This document shows, in pieces, positions 50,649-59,317 of a stretch of DNA of 59,317 nucleotides (position 1 is its first letter; each line of letters starts with the position of its first letter). Origin of the DNA: Pyrinomonadaceae bacterium. GTDB lineage: Bacteria; Acidobacteriota; Blastocatellia; Pyrinomonadales; Pyrinomonadaceae. The stretch lies in NCBI GenBank assembly GCA_025922875.1, contig JAICGZ010000004.1, positions 1-59,317 on the forward strand. Direction: 5' to 3'. A model generated the notes under the pieces. That model searched no databases and had not been told where the DNA came from. It was given only the letters and a program-made list of their open reading frames with translations. The position numbers and the translations under genes were made by a program.

Positions 50649-51687
50649 ACCTGCTCGCCGCTCGATACTCAGAGCGGCTTTGTCGCAATGTTAACCCGCG
50701 TGGGCCCTCAACCCTGATCGTGTGTAGTTGCCCATCTCTGCGCTTTTCTTCAGGCGGATAAAACGCCAAAACGTAGGCTGAACTGACTTCCTCCGCCAAA
50801 GCGCGAAACAACGGCGCGTAGTTGTTGTCGTTCGCATATACATTTCTGCCGCCCGTCATTTCAGCTAAACCGCTGACGTCGAGTGGAGTTGGTAAGGGAG
50901 TTTGTTGCGTCGATGCCATGACACGGGAATAAGACGGCAGCGTTACCACGAATACGCTGACGTCCGCCGCATTGGCCCTCTCGATCACCGTTTGCGGTTT
51001 TACTGTGTCGCCCACCGGAAACCCATCGGTCACGACGAGCACCGCGCGTTTCATCAATCGTTTCTCGCGCGTCCGCGGCGCGCTCCTCACGAGCATCCGG
51101 ATCGCATCGTCAACAGCATCGTACGTATGCGTCGACAGCCCGCTGGGTGAATCCTTTGCAATTCGCTCGAGGGTTTCATCCAGTTTGCGTGGATTCGACG
51201 TGAACTTCTGCACCGTTTTCACGTGCATCCCGAAAGTCATGACTGCATACGCAACCGGGTGACTCGCGAGGTGATTTGAAAACGACTGCAGCGCGTCACG
51301 AAGTCGAAGGATCTCTTCCGAAGTCATGCTACCTGATACGTCGAGAGCGAAAACTATTGCGAGCGGTCGTGCCTCGCCTTGCCGTTTCTCAATTTGAAAA
51401 AAGGAGATCGGTTGCTCGCGCCCGTCGGAATAAAGCTTGAAGTCTTCCTGGCGAAGGTTGCGGACCGGACGGCCCTGGGCATCGATCGCGATCACATCGA
51501 CTGAAACGAGATCAGTGTCAAACCGCAAAACATCTTCAGGTTCCTGCTCTTTGGGAAATACTTTGCGCGGCCTCTGACTCGTCGCCGCCGGGTCCTGCGT
51601 CTGCGGGACGCCGGCCATGGCGAGAGCTATGAGCAGAAGGGGAGGAAGGGATAATTGCGCTATAAGAGCCGCGGATTTCTTTGGCAT
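50647..51687 (-). CDS. secreted VWA-domain protein (acidobacterial VWFA-related)
   Basis: Signal peptide; VDVIAIDAQGRPVRNLRQEDFKLYSDG; MIDAS-like FALDVSGSMTSEE. Confidence 0.92.
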   Translation of the reverse strand: MPKKSAALIAQLSLPPLLLIALAMAGVPQTQDPAATSQRPRKVFPKEQEPEDVLRFDTDLVSVDVIAIDAQGRPVRNLRQEDFKLYSDGREQPISFFQIEKRQGEARPLAIVFALDVSGSMTSEEILRLRDALQSFSNHLASHPVAYAVMTFGMHVKTVQKFTSNPRKLDETLERIAKDSPSGLSTHTYDAVDDAIRMLVRSAPRTREKRLMKRAVLVVTDGFPVGDTVKPQTVIERANAADVSVFVVTLPSYSRVMASTQQTPLPTPLDVSGLAEMTGGRNVYANDNNYAPLFRALAEEVSSAYVLAFYPPEEKRRDGQLHTIRVEGPRGLTLRQSRSEYRAASR

Positions 51688-51822
51688 TAATACTCTTTCC
51701 TCGGGGTGCCGTTCACGGATTATACGGGCGCGACCGGTGGAAGCAAACGGTGATATCATCCAGAGCGTCTCAAACCTGTGCGCGCGCCTAATCTGTCTGA
51801 GGTAGTACGTGAAGGATTGGCT

Positions 51823-52443
51823 ATGAGATTCAATAAAACTCTGTTTATGCTGGCGATCATACTCCTGGCAGCGAGCATTTCGTTTGCTCAGGACAAGTCG
51901 CTCGGCTCGATCAAGGGCAAGGTCCGAGTTGAAACCGGAACTCCGGCCGGTGTTGCAGTTGTCGTGCGGCGTGGAGAAACCGAAGTCACGCGGGTCACCA
52001 CAAACAAGAACGGGGAGTTCGTAGTTTCACGGCTAACGCCCGGCAAATATGGTCTCACGTTTCGGAAGCCTGGTTTGAGCATCGGTTCGGTGGAAGACAT
52101 TGAGGTCAAGGCGGGCAAGACTCGCTCTCTTGGAGATCGTTTGATACTGACGATCGATGAAGGCTCGATCGCGTTTCTCAGTGGTAGCGTTTTTAGTGCA
52201 GGTGGGCGAAGCGTGCCGAATACTAAAGTTGAGTTAGCGAAAATTCTTGAAGACGGCACGACCAAAAAGATCGATGGACGCATCACGACCGAGACGGGTT
52301 CGTTTAAGTTTCGCCTTTCTCCGGAACCGGGCAAGTATCGGGTAAGTGTTAAGGCTGATGGCGCCGAAACAGTGAGCAAAGACGTGGAGATCGATGGCGC
52401 GGCAGTTTATCGGGTGGCTTTGTCGTTGCCACCAAAACCTTGA
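51823..52443 (+). CDS. secreted carboxypeptidase-regulatory-like (Ig-fold) protein
   Basis: Signal peptide; GVAVVVRRGETEVTRVTTNKNGEFVVSRLTPGKYGLTFRKPG and a second repeat. Confidence 0.85.
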   Translation: MRFNKTLFMLAIILLAASISFAQDKSLGSIKGKVRVETGTPAGVAVVVRRGETEVTRVTTNKNGEFVVSRLTPGKYGLTFRKPGLSIGSVEDIEVKAGKTRSLGDRLILTIDEGSIAFLSGSVFSAGGRSVPNTKVELAKILEDGTTKKIDGRITTETGSFKFRLSPEPGKYRVSVKADGAETVSKDVEIDGAAVYRVALSLPPKP

Positions 52444-52529
52444 AACAGTTTCCCGCAAAGGCGCAAAGTTGCAAAGTCATTTGTTTGGCTCTTTCCTTTG
52501 CTTCTTTGGGCCTTTGCGGGAAAACAGTC
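52444..52529. repeat. intergenic palindrome, CCCGCAAAGGCGCAAAG family
   Basis: AACAGTTTCCCGCAAAGGCGCAAAGTTGCAAAG...CTTTGCTTCTTTGGGCCTTTGCGGGAAAACAGT. Confidence 0.9.
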
Positions 52530-52535
52530 TGAATC

Positions 52536-52790
52536 ATGGAAGAGCGAGAGGAATTTCTGACAGCCAAGCAGATCGCCGCATACCTGCAAGTCAGTGAATC
52601 GACAGTGCGGCGCCTCGCTGCGAAACGTCGCATACCGTCAGTCAGGATAACGCCCCGCCTAATTCGGTTTCATCTCGACGCAGTGCGCGAAGCCCTCGAC
52701 GTACCACGCCATCGCATTCGTCACGGTGAGTACACCGAGCCTGTAGACGATGCCCAACTGTCTTTTGACGATCTGCTGTTGTTGAGTTAA
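52536..52790 (+). CDS. helix-turn-helix (excisionase/MerR-like) DNA-binding protein
   Basis: FLTAKQIAAYLQVSESTVRRLAAKRRIPSVRITPRLIRFHLDAV. Confidence 0.88.
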   Translation: MEEREEFLTAKQIAAYLQVSESTVRRLAAKRRIPSVRITPRLIRFHLDAVREALDVPRHRIRHGEYTEPVDDAQLSFDDLLLLS

Positions 52791-53320
52791 CGCCTGTTGC
52801 CGCGCCGCGGGTTGAACTCAATCCATTTATCGTTCTGCTTGATGTAGATCCGCGGCGGGCTGATCCTGAAACTCTTGCTGAACCCCGGATTCGCGGCCAG
52901 AAACTTTCGCACCGTTGATTGATCGCCGGTGGCCACCCGCCATTTTCCATCTTCACGCAGCAGATACTGCTGGACCACAATCTTTCCTTCCGCCTGGATC
53001 GGAGCGACTACTCGCCCGTAAAGCACCGTGTCGACCACCGCAAGATTACCCATGACTTTCGTCGAGCCGATCTCCAGCCGATCGAGTTGGTAAAACTCCT
53101 GTGCACGCTGAAGCGCGCTGACGAAACGATCGCGCGACATGCGGCTGCGTGAGGAGCCGGGCAATAGATCGTAAAGATCGTTGTAGTTGTGAGCCTTCAA
53201 CTGGTCGAACACGCTTTGGACCGTGGCGCGAACGTCGGATTGATCTGATGCGCTAACTAATACCTGTGACGATAGACAGATTAAAACTAAAACCGCGATA
53301 TTAAGAACGTACTTCTTCAT
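52787..53320 (-). CDS. secreted NTF2-like hypothetical protein
   Basis: Signal peptide MKKYVLNIAVLVLICLSSQVLVSA; VRATVQSVFDQLKAHNYNDLYDLL...REDGKWRVATGD. Confidence 0.7.
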   Translation of the reverse strand: MKKYVLNIAVLVLICLSSQVLVSASDQSDVRATVQSVFDQLKAHNYNDLYDLLPGSSRSRMSRDRFVSALQRAQEFYQLDRLEIGSTKVMGNLAVVDTVLYGRVVAPIQAEGKIVVQQYLLREDGKWRVATGDQSTVRKFLAANPGFSKSFRISPPRIYIKQNDKWIEFNPRRGNRR

Positions 53321-53507
53321 CAGACTCCTCATTTTCAGATTTCTCGTGCAGCGCCAGCGACTCACGTAGTTGTTGTCGATAATTCAGAAACCAGCAAACC
53401 GCTCCGCCGGCCGCGGCGACGAAAGCCTTTTCATAATCTCCCTGAAACGTAAAGAACAGGGCGATTACACCGCACGCGGCCGACATGATTACCCAAAACG
53501 TCTTCAC
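53301..53507 (-). CDS. small membrane protein (GTG start)
   Basis: VKTFWVIMSAACGVIALFF...; GTGA overlap with upstream gene. Confidence 0.6.
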   Translation of the reverse strand: MKTFWVIMSAACGVIALFFTFQGDYEKAFVAAAGGAVCWFLNYRQQLRESLALHEKSENEESDEEVRS

Positions 53508-54046
53508 TTGATGTTCACCGGTACCTTTAGATCGAGTGCGCCTGGCGCATAACAAACTTTGTCATCACATGCCTGGACGCGCAATTTCGCGAAAAGGTTG
53601 TGTTTGCCGGTCTGGACGGCGTGATCTACCTTCAGCCGCGCCGTCAGCGTGGTCTCTCCTTCGTAAACAGCCAGTGGCTTGTCGGCAAAAGAGAACTTTT
53701 TCGTCAGCGGGTCCGGGTACCTCATAAACTCGACCGCGATGCCATCTGCGGGTTGGATTTCGAGTTCGGTTGGTTTCAAGTATGAGAAGCTCGGAGGATT
53801 GGCGTTTACGTGATAACCGTCGGCGATCTTGAGTGACACTAAGACGTCGCCCGATTCGCCGCGCGCGAGAGTGGCTTCTTGTGGAGTCGCCTTGACGACA
53901 TCAGTCGAAGCTATGCGCGGCGGTTCGTTGGCTATGGCTCCGGGTGTTTCCGTGTTAGTCGCCGGTGATTTAGAACACGAGACCGCCAGCAAACCTAAGA
54001 TCAGCAACACGGTTCCTCTGCGTATCTCTGCGTTAGTTTTTCGCAT
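53504..54046 (-). CDS. lipoprotein with DsbD N-terminal-like domain
   Basis: Lipobox LAVSC; DGYHVNANPPS...KLRVQACDDKVCYAPGALDLKVPV. Confidence 0.85.
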   Translation of the reverse strand: MRKTNAEIRRGTVLLILGLLAVSCSKSPATNTETPGAIANEPPRIASTDVVKATPQEATLARGESGDVLVSLKIADGYHVNANPPSFSYLKPTELEIQPADGIAVEFMRYPDPLTKKFSFADKPLAVYEGETTLTARLKVDHAVQTGKHNLFAKLRVQACDDKVCYAPGALDLKVPVNIK

Positions 54047-54088
54047 GGATTTAGTTTAACGCAGAGACCGCAGAGAAATGCAGAGGCC
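54017..54088. repeat. palindrome, GCAGAGA family, spanning the start codon of the DsbD-N-like gene
   Basis: CCTCTGCGTATCTCTGCGTTA...TAACGCAGAGACCGCAGAGAAATGCAGAGG. Confidence 0.85.
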
Positions 54089-54099
54089 CACTAGAAAAT

Positions 54100-55029
54100 T
54101 TACTCTGCACTCGGAGTCGACAGCGCTTCCGCTAAACGCATCCGCTTCGCGCGACGCACCACATACCGGAGTACCAAACCCGAGGGCAACACGACAAACA
54201 CCAGCACCGGAAGTATCACGATCACAAAGCGAACAAAGAAGAGAACCATTTCCGATGCTAATTCGAGACTGTCTGAAACAGCGTCACGCAAGTTGCTGCG
54301 AAAACCTGTCGTGCTCACTGTTACCACTTTCGGCGCCTGAATGTTGATCGTGATCGTCGAAAGGCGCGAACGGTTTTCGAGGAAGCGTTTGCGTCCTTCC
54401 AACTTCTCAATGTCGGTTCTGACTTCAGCGATCTGGCGCTGTACTTCGAGTGCATCAGCGACTTTACTCGCGTCTTTCATTATCTCGAGAAACTGAAGTT
54501 CGAGAGCTTTCTGCGTCTTGATACGCGCTTCGAGATCGATAAAGTCTTCGGTTACGTCCTGGCTGGTTACGTTTGCTTCGGGAATGTTGCCGGCCAATGT
54601 TTTGATCTGATCGAGTGCGGGCCCAAATTGCGTCGCGGGAATACGGACCACGAGCTTGATGTCGAGGGTACGTTTCGCCGGATCGATGTTCTCTCGTTGT
54701 TTTGCTTCCGAGGTGACGACGAAGCCGCCATGCGATTCGGCTATGGCAGTCACGCGGTGCTGTGCTTCGGTTGTCGAAGCAACTTCCATCGTGATATCGG
54801 CGTTGCGAATGATCTTCCGGTCGGCAGCTTCGGCAGTTGACTCAGCTCTATCGACATCAGTGAGCGAGACTTTCTGCTGTTGCGCACCATAATTTTCCGT
54901 TTTCGCCTGCTCAGCAGCAGTATGCGCAGGCTGGGTGGCGGTAACGGACCGCATTTCGGATTGATATTGCCGGGAGCAGGACAATGAGAAGCTCAGCAGG
55001 GCAAGCAACAGGATGATGGGAGATTTCAT
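54100..55029 (-). CDS. DUF4349-family lipoprotein
   Basis: Lipobox FSLSC; RKIIRNADITMEV...GGFVVTSEAKQRE...DVTEDFIDLEARIKTQKALELQFLEIM...IEKLEGRKRFLENRSRLSTITINI. Confidence 0.9.
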   Translation of the reverse strand: MKSPIILLLALLSFSLSCSRQYQSEMRSVTATQPAHTAAEQAKTENYGAQQQKVSLTDVDRAESTAEAADRKIIRNADITMEVASTTEAQHRVTAIAESHGGFVVTSEAKQRENIDPAKRTLDIKLVVRIPATQFGPALDQIKTLAGNIPEANVTSQDVTEDFIDLEARIKTQKALELQFLEIMKDASKVADALEVQRQIAEVRTDIEKLEGRKRFLENRSRLSTITINIQAPKVVTVSTTGFRSNLRDAVSDSLELASEMVLFFVRFVIVILPVLVFVVLPSGLVLRYVVRRAKRMRLAEALSTPSAE

Positions 55030-55162
55030 GATTGGCCTCCATGCAAGTATCGGTATTACGGTGTTGGAACGTTAGATACACCGAACACTTGCACGTATTG
55101 TTATTGAGACCAACGTGAGTTCCCACAGTCTCGCGGGGTGGAAGCCCGTTATGATGAGAAGA

Positions 55163-55351
55163 CTAGTCGACGGTCAACAAGCGCTTGCCATGAACGATAG
55201 CAGCAATCGTAACGACGTTTTCATCAACTCGATAGATGATTCGATAGCTATAAGCGAACCATTCACGAATACTTTCATCAAGAGAGATATATTGAGCAAT
55301 CGCTTCGAGGTCTTCAACAGCGCGTGAGGACCACTCTACTCGGTAAGCCAT
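55163..55351 (-). CDS. RelE/ParE-family toxin, internally shortened
   Basis: MAYRVEWSSRAVEDLEAIAQYIS...DESIREWFAYSYRIIYRVDENVVTIAAIVHGKRLL, 62 aa against roughly 95 aa typical. Confidence 0.8.
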   Translation of the reverse strand: MAYRVEWSSRAVEDLEAIAQYISLDESIREWFAYSYRIIYRVDENVVTIAAIVHGKRLLTVD

Positions 55352-55587
55352 TTGCCTGGCTGCCGCTCGACTTCTTCTTGAGGAATGGTTCCTTGAGCCT
55401 CAGCTGCTTCAAGCCCATTACGCACCTTCTCGATGACATACAGGTGGTATTGAATGTCCTCAAGCGAACAATCGTCAGGCAATCTATTTAACAAGGCGTG
55501 AACTTCTTGCTTAACCGTATTCAGATGCAGGAATTTACCATAAGATTGCGAAGCCCCGCACGTGAATGGGAGCATCGGTAATATCAC
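55336..55587 (-). CDS. antitoxin of the ParE-like module
   Basis: VKQEVHALLNRLPDDCSLEDIQYHLYVIEKVRNGLEAAEAQGTIPQEEVERQPGKWL; overlaps toxin start by 16 nt; own start uncertain. Confidence 0.8.
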   Translation of the reverse strand: MILPMLPFTCGASQSYGKFLHLNTVKQEVHALLNRLPDDCSLEDIQYHLYVIEKVRNGLEAAEAQGTIPQEEVERQPGKWLTE

Positions 55588-56936
55588 TCGCCTTCTTCGC
55601 CGTCCCTGTCGCCGTCGGGCTTCTTGATGCCGAACTTTTCCAAACGATATTGAAGGGTTCTAAAAGTGAGGCCGAGGAGTTTGGCGGCTTTGGTGATGTT
55701 GTAGTCCGTCTGCTCCATGGCCTGGGTGATCAGGTTGCGCTCGACGTCTTCGAAGTTGATTCCCTCGGCAGGTAACTTGAATGCTCCGTCCGCCGCTGGT
55801 CCAATTTCCTGACGTACCTCAGAAGGCAAGTCTTCCAAAGTGATCAGATCGCCTTCGCTCAAAAGTATCGCGCGCTCGATTGCCGACTCCAGTTGACGCA
55901 CGTTCCCCGGCCAACTGTACTCGTTCATTAACTTCTTCGTCTCCGGAGTTAGACCATTCACCGGCCGCGATGAGTTGTTCGTGTGTTTCCTGAGGAAGTA
56001 GTCGATCAAAACCGGAATGTCCTCACGTCGTTCGCGCAGCGGTGGCACGTCGATGGACAACACATTGATGCGGTAATAAAGATCGTCTCTGAAACGCCCG
56101 TCAGCGACCATCGCTCGCAGATCTCTGTTCGTCGCAGCAATCACTCGAACATCCACGCTGATCTCGTGGGTACCACCGACGCGCCGGATCTTCCGCTCCT
56201 GGAGTGCGCGCAAAAGCTTCGCTTGAATGCCAACATCAAGCTCGGCAATCTCATCAAGAAACAACGTCCCGCGATCCGCGATCTCAAACAGTCCTTTCTT
56301 CTCCGCATGAGCGCCGGTGAACGACCCCTTCTCGTGTCCGAACAGTTCCGACTCGAGCAGGTTCTCGTTGATCGCAGCGCAGTTCACTGCCTGAAACATT
56401 TCCTCAGAACGCGGCGACTGATTGTGGACCGCTCTCGCAATCAACTCCTTGCCGGTACCAGACTCGCCGCGAATCAACACCGTCGAGTTTGAGCGCGCGA
56501 CTTTCAGGATCATCTTTTTCACTGACTCCATCTTCGGAGACGCGGAGATGATCTCGGTATCGATAGCATCGAGACGATCCAGTGCGCGATTGATTGTTTC
56601 CAGCAGCGCGGCCTTGTCATAAGGTTTTTCGAGATAGTCGAACGCGCCGCGACGCAGTGCTTCTTTCGCCGACTCGATCGATCCATGCGCGGTGAGCAGG
56701 ATCACGATGATGGAAGAGTCGTAGGCCAGCAGGTGTTGCAGCAACTCGATGCCGTCCATGCCCGTCATCTTCAGATCAGTCAACGCCAGATCGAATCTTC
56801 GATCCCTGGCGAACTTGAGTGCTGCCTCGCCAGACGCTGCTGTCGTAACGTCGTAACCTTCCTCCGCGAGGATCAACTCGAGAATTTCTCTCTGCGACTT
56901 TTCGTCGTCTACAACCAAAATGTTTTTTCGTGCCAT
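55584..56936 (-). CDS. NtrC-family sigma-54-dependent response regulator
   Basis: Receiver domain, Walker A GESGTGKE, GSFTGA loop, C-terminal Fis HTH. Confidence 0.97.
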   Translation of the reverse strand: MARKNILVVDDEKSQREILELILAEEGYDVTTAASGEAALKFARDRRFDLALTDLKMTGMDGIELLQHLLAYDSSIIVILLTAHGSIESAKEALRRGAFDYLEKPYDKAALLETINRALDRLDAIDTEIISASPKMESVKKMILKVARSNSTVLIRGESGTGKELIARAVHNQSPRSEEMFQAVNCAAINENLLESELFGHEKGSFTGAHAEKKGLFEIADRGTLFLDEIAELDVGIQAKLLRALQERKIRRVGGTHEISVDVRVIAATNRDLRAMVADGRFRDDLYYRINVLSIDVPPLRERREDIPVLIDYFLRKHTNNSSRPVNGLTPETKKLMNEYSWPGNVRQLESAIERAILLSEGDLITLEDLPSEVRQEIGPAADGAFKLPAEGINFEDVERNLITQAMEQTDYNITKAAKLLGLTFRTLQYRLEKFGIKKPDGDRDGEEGE

Positions 56937-56939
56937 ATT

Positions 56940-58445
56940 CTATTTCTCTTTCGCCGGCAGGATTATCGTGAACGTCGTACCGCCACCTTCCTTTGAAGCA
57001 ACACTGATCGTGCCGCCATGATCGTCGACTGCTTTTTTTACAATCGCGAGGCCCAGGCCAGTGCCAGTCTCCTTCGTCGAAAAATACGGTTCGAAAACTT
57101 TCGAGATATCCTGGGCCGCAATACCACATCCACTGTCGGTGATTTCAACCTTAACAAAGTCCGCGTCCGTGTTCGATAACTTGATCGAGATACTGCCTCC
57201 TGCGCCATCGATTGCTTCGACCGCGTTAATGACGAGATTAGTGAAAACTGATCGCAACGATTCGCGATCGGCAAGTACCGGCGGCAGCGTGCCGTCTTGA
57301 ATTATTTCGGTCTCAATGCCGCATTCCTCAGCCCTGGCTTCAACAAGACGGAGCGCATCTTCCGCTTCGATACGGATATCCACGTTTTGCAGATCGAGTT
57401 TTGACGGCCGCGAATACTTCAGGAAGTCGGTAATGTGACGGTTGATGCGGGCGACTTCGGTCTTTAATTGATCGGCAAGCCGGACGAACGTCGCTCTCTT
57501 GTTCGGATCGCTCGGAGCAAATGAAGATCGAAGGTGATCGAGCGTCAGGTTGATGTAGTTAAGCGGGTTACGAATCTCGTGTGCGATCGCCGCGGCGAGC
57601 CGTCCGACGACTGCGCCTTTCTCGGCTTGATGAAGCTGAGTCTCGAGTTCGCGAGCTCGTCCGAGTTTCGCAGTCATCTCGTTGAAGGCGGAAGCGAGCG
57701 TGCCCATCTCGTCGTGTCGATCGGACTGCACCTGAACATCGAAGTTGCCGCCGGCGACTTTACGCGCGGCGATTGAAAGTTCCTTGATCGGCCGAGTGAA
57801 ACGCCAAACGAAGAAGCCGGTGATCAGCGTAGTAACGAACAACACTGCGAGCGTATACAGCGCAGAACGCGACGCCTGTCTTTCCAAAACATTTGTCAGT
57901 ATGTTGGCGGAATCGAGCACGACGATGATGAAGCGCCGGCCGCGATCAGTCTGCACCGGAAAATAGAACGCGCCCGCTTGACCGAAATCAGTAGTCGCCG
58001 AGGGCGGAATCCAGGCAGGAAGTTGTTCGTGCTGGTTTGTAAACTGGACCGCACTTCTCAGCGGCAGGAGTTGAATGTCTTTGAACTGAACATAAGTGGT
58101 TTGATCTTCGCGTTCCCGTGGATTGAATTCGGGGATAACGCTATCAAGCACGTTACCGTCATCGTCCAGCACCAGAATGTTTTTGACTCGAACATTCTTT
58201 TGATTCAGTAATGGCTCCTGCAGGCCGCCGATTATCTGATCAAGGTACTGCTCGCTCTGGAGGCTTTCCAAACCCAGCGCGATGCCGGTCATGATCGCTT
58301 GTTCCTGTTCGATGATCATGCGCGCGTTGGCGCGAACCGTGCGCAGGTTGAAGTAGTACTGAATGCCGAGGGTCAGACCGAGCATCAACGCCAGCAACAG
58401 CAGGAGCCGGGCTCGAAAACTTTGTATCTGGGCGCGCAGTCTCAT
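56940..58445 (-). CDS. membrane histidine kinase (HAMP, HisKA, HATPase)
   Basis: AAIAHEIRNPLNYINLTLDHL H box, FTNLVINAVEAI N box, DSGCGI, GTGLGLAIVKK; 3-nt gap to the regulator. Confidence 0.97.
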   Translation of the reverse strand: MRLRAQIQSFRARLLLLLALMLGLTLGIQYYFNLRTVRANARMIIEQEQAIMTGIALGLESLQSEQYLDQIIGGLQEPLLNQKNVRVKNILVLDDDGNVLDSVIPEFNPREREDQTTYVQFKDIQLLPLRSAVQFTNQHEQLPAWIPPSATTDFGQAGAFYFPVQTDRGRRFIIVVLDSANILTNVLERQASRSALYTLAVLFVTTLITGFFVWRFTRPIKELSIAARKVAGGNFDVQVQSDRHDEMGTLASAFNEMTAKLGRARELETQLHQAEKGAVVGRLAAAIAHEIRNPLNYINLTLDHLRSSFAPSDPNKRATFVRLADQLKTEVARINRHITDFLKYSRPSKLDLQNVDIRIEAEDALRLVEARAEECGIETEIIQDGTLPPVLADRESLRSVFTNLVINAVEAIDGAGGSISIKLSNTDADFVKVEITDSGCGIAAQDISKVFEPYFSTKETGTGLGLAIVKKAVDDHGGTISVASKEGGGTTFTIILPAKEK

Positions 58446-58667
58446 CGAAAACTAAGAGGAGCGTATGAGCATCAGACGTTGCGTCTTGGAGAAACGAACG
58501 CTTTAGGCGTTTATCTTTATTTTACGGTCTGACAAACACAGGGCCCGCGCGAGTGGAACCCTCTAAATTGGAACAACCCGATGGCGGTAGCACATTGCGT
58601 TCCAGCGAAATATGTATAATCGATTACTTTTTCATTGCCCTCAAGTAGCTGTTGATGTTATATTTGC

Positions 58668-58863
58668 GGCGGTCTCAAATCAATGTCCCCAGAGACCGCC
58701 CGTTAGGGAAACTCTTCCCGCCCTCAATGTTGCAGCAGAAGGTTTGTAGAAGTACGAAAAGAGGCGTTTTTGAGAAAGCTCAGAACTGCAAAAGGTTTTT
58801 CATTTGAGGAAGGTTGCCAGACTCGGCAACTGAAGTTTCGACGTACTCACGAGTTGGTGAGTA
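58668..58863 (+). promoter_or_regulatory. candidate structured 5' leader RNA
   Basis: Four hairpins: 58668-58676/58692-58700, 58706-58710/58715-58719, 58813-58818/58825-58830, 58844-58850/58857-58863. Confidence 0.5.
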
Positions 58864-58891
58864 ATCCCTAAAAGAAAGGTACTGAGGCCTG

Positions 58892-59317
58892 ATGACTCTA
58901 GATTTCTATTCCCCTAAGTCCCGGCGGTTCGTTTTTGTGCTATTTATCTTAATTTGCCTGGCTTTTTCCGGGACAGTCTTCGGGAAGAAGAAACAATCCT
59001 CGGGCAGAAGTGCCCGCAGTCAGAAAAGTAAAAAATCCACTGCAAAAAATCGCTCGACGTCACGGCGAGGTCGCCAGGTTGCGAGGAGTTCGCGACGCGG
59101 CCGCGGCAGCCGTCTTTCGGCTCGTGAAGCTCGGCGACAAGAAGCTAATTCGGTACGCGCGCTACAGCGAAGACTCGGCCGGCCGCTCACTAAGCGCGAG
59201 TTGCGTCGCATGTCCGCTCGTAATCGTCGAGCCGTTCTCGCCGCGCGACGCAGGGCGGAAGCGGCACGCCGGGCCGCAATCGCACGACAGATCGCTTTGG
59301 ATAGGGCCATGCGCGCA
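58892..59317 (+). CDS. secreted basic protein, truncated by window end
   Basis: ATG at 58892; MTLDFYSPKSRRFVFVLFILICLAFSGTVFGKKKQSSGRSARSQKSKKSTAKNRSTSRRGRQVARSSRRGRG... open to the last base (142 codons). Confidence 0.8.
   Translation, partial: MTLDFYSPKSRRFVFVLFILICLAFSGTVFGKKKQSSGRSARSQKSKKSTAKNRSTSRRGRQVARSSRRGRGSRLSAREARRQEANSVRALQRRLGRPLTKRELRRMSARNRRAVLAARRRAEAARRAAIARQIALDRAMRA

Noticed and set aside
52536-52790. Excisionase-like HTH as sign of an integrated element
   Set aside because: No integrase, att site or cargo nearby; such HTH proteins occur widely as ordinary regulators.
58668-58863. Assignment of the leader to the ydaO (c-di-AMP) or GEMM (c-di-GMP) riboswitch
   Set aside because: The conserved sequence blocks of those classes, as I recall them, are not present; left as an unassigned structured leader.

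Overview
Chromosomal window of about 59 kb, probably from an Acidobacteriota (Blastocatellia-like) bacterium. That placement is inferred from the mix of families: DUF4388-DnaJ-TPR, STPK-TPR, acidobacterial VWA, DUF3352-like, LysW-like. Recognisable content: LigA, YggS/YggT, a Ser/Thr kinase with TPRs, YebC, a ~2,930-aa NdvB-type cyclic beta-1,2-glucan synthase, RuvC, an ECF sigma factor with a fused anti-sigma/FecR protein, a two-module ABC transporter, a BlaI/BlaR1-like pair, AAG glycosylase, Bcp, GGT, an S9 peptidase, an NtrBC-type two-component pair and tRNA-Leu(CAG). I see no IS element, prophage or CRISPR array. The most unusual signals are: (1) a large set of imperfect intergenic palindromes in several sequence families. 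Their arms are built from ~9-11 nt quasi-repeats, and they also form gene tails, one tRNA terminator and one start-codon hairpin. (2) A BlaI-like promoter bracketed by two copies of a CCTAAAGTYTTAG palindrome, driving a BlaR1-like protease whose C-terminus is a HEAT-repeat domain. (3) A multi-hairpin 5' leader with complementary loops at the right edge. (4) A ParE toxin with an apparent in-frame core deletion. (5) A LysW-like carrier with a non-canonical acidic tail. (6) A D12-methylase-like protein that seems to have lost its catalytic motif. (7) A translationally coupled nucleotidyltransferase-like/EEP pair. (8) An unlisted small ORF plus a strong terminator in a divergent intergenic region. 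All homology calls are from reading the sequence; no searches were run.
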